Origin: Bacteroidales bacterium Bact_07
Lineage (GTDB): Bacteria; Bacteroidota; Bacteroidia; Bacteroidales; Tenuifilaceae
Length of the DNA stretch: 6,887 nucleotides
Assembly: GCA_001603415.1 (NCBI GenBank)
Contig: LUYY01000159.1
Location: 1-6,887 of the forward strand
Reading direction: 5' to 3'
The notes under the pieces were generated by a model. That model was not told where the DNA came from. It was given only the letters and a program-made list of their open reading frames with translations, and ran no database searches. Position numbers and translations under genes: made by a program. Shown piece after piece: positions 6,243 through 6,887 of this stretch; position 1 is the stretch's first letter, and every line of letters starts with the position of its first letter.

Positions 6243-6854
6243 TTAAGGTCGAAGCGAATTCATAAGCAAATCGTAAACATGTTCACGCCTATCCTCAAGG
6301 AATTGAGCCATTTGCTCGTTACTTAATGTCATTCTATACCCAATTAGCCATTTTATGGCAAATGGGAAGAGGATTAAGGAGATCATGCTGATAAAAAATT
6401 GTTCGGGGTCAACCTTTCGGATATTACCTAACTCGGCTTCATGCTTGAGTTGATTAGAAAAGGTTTCGGTATTGTATAGGGTATGTACGGCTTTTAGCCT
6501 CGATGCCTGCTCGGCATTCCTATGAATAATCGAGAGCACAAAGGGAACAAGCAGGGGGTCTTCGGTTAGTATGTCGATGTAGGCGTTAATGTATGTCTTG
6601 ATTTTTTGATCAAGGGGCATATCGGCGTTAAGGATTTGCCTGATTTTTTGACCGTTATCCTTTATCGATTGCTCAAAAATCTGTTCGAGCAAGTTTTCCT
6701 TGCTCTGAAAGTAGTAGTTCATGAGCGATAGGTTCACGCCTGCTTTGGATGCTATTTCACGAACGCCAACTCTGTCCACTCCTTTGGCTATAAAAAGTTC
6801 GCGGGCTGTTTCCATCAACTTTAATCGGGTTGCGTTTCCGTGCTTGGTATCCAT
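6243..6854 (-). CDS. TetR/AcrR family transcriptional regulator
   Basis: The 203-residue product has the TetR N-terminal DNA-binding domain at about 9-57. It opens with a helix (LKLMETARELFIAKG), followed by the helix-turn-helix VREIASKAGVNLSLMNYYFQ at 31-50 and the SKENLL that typically closes the domain. Residues from about 60 to 200 form an all-helical ligand and dimerisation region with a hydrophobic stretch at 143-165 (FFISMISLILFPFAIKWL). The C-terminal part is too divergent to name a ligand or target. The start is ATG 6854; a TTG at 6875 lies within the putative -7 element and is less likely. It converges on the recF-DUF721 pair and shares no operon with it, so its regulated genes are probably upstream, beyond the window end, or unlinked. 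TetR proteins usually repress efflux or fatty-acid genes, often including their own. Confidence 0.92.
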   Translation of the reverse strand: MDTKHGNATRLKLMETARELFIAKGVDRVGVREIASKAGVNLSLMNYYFQSKENLLEQIFEQSIKDNGQKIRQILNADMPLDQKIKTYINAYIDILTEDPLLVPFVLSIIHRNAEQASRLKAVHTLYNTETFSNQLKHEAELGNIRKVDPEQFFISMISLILFPFAIKWLIGYRMTLSNEQMAQFLEDRREHVYDLLMNSLRP

Positions 6855-6856
6855 AA

Positions 6857-6876
6857 TTTTCAAAGTTTTTTTCAAA
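6857..6876 (-). repeat. Direct repeat TTTGAAAA in the TetR leader
   Basis: TTTGAAAA occurs twice on the minus strand, at 6857-6864 and 6869-6876, with starts 12 bp apart. The upstream copy overlaps the putative -7 element. It could be an autoregulatory operator, but TetR operators are usually palindromes and A/T-rich DNA yields such repeats by chance. Confidence 0.3.
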
Positions 6877-6880
6877 ATTA
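6873..6880 (-). promoter_or_regulatory. -7 element (TAATTTTG) of the TetR gene
   Basis: On the minus strand TAATTTTG fits TAnnTTTG and ends 18 bp before the ATG at 6854. The surrounding DNA is very A/T-rich, so a chance match is more likely than for the other promoters. Any -33 element would lie beyond the window. Confidence 0.45.
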
Positions 6881-6887
6881 TTAAAAT

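Overview
The window looks like chromosomal core DNA from a member of the Bacteroidota (Bacteroidetes), probably near the Bacteroidales/Marinilabiliales, although the genus cannot be read from the sequence. Two things point there. Each promoter-proximal gene has a Bacteroidetes-type -7 element (TAnnTTTG) a short distance before its ATG. Five of the six genes also lack a clear Shine-Dalgarno sequence. The gene set fits: a NagZ/serine-hydrolase fusion, a membrane-anchored TPR protein, ribH, recF and a short DUF721 (DciA-like) gene.

Layout. 1-91 is the 3' flank of the first gene and carries its terminator. 92-3124 (minus) encodes a secreted 1010-residue enzyme that joins a glycoside hydrolase family 3 beta-N-acetylglucosaminidase to a beta-lactamase-fold serine hydrolase, most likely for peptidoglycan turnover or muropeptide recycling. 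3125-3388 is intergenic and contains an 11-unit degenerate 7-bp tandem array. 3389-3892 (minus) is ribH, lumazine synthase of riboflavin biosynthesis. 3990-4682 (minus) is a one-pass membrane TPR protein. A strong hairpin terminator and a fresh promoter lie between it and ribH, so the two are probably separate transcription units. 4683-4804 is a divergent promoter region. 4805-5914 (plus) is recF, followed after 4 bp by the small DUF721/DciA-like gene at 5919-6209. A terminator that reads in both directions separates that pair from the convergent TetR-family regulator at 6243-6854 (minus), whose promoter lies at the window edge.

How the genes work together. recF and the DUF721 gene form a two-gene DNA replication/repair operon. 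The others are separate housekeeping units: cell-wall recycling, flavin synthesis and an envelope TPR protein. The TetR target is probably outside the window or unlinked.

Nothing here amounts to a clear new biological system. The points most worth a second look are the NagZ-serine hydrolase fusion with an enlarged hydrolase domain, the heptad array, and the promoter-based correction of several start codons.
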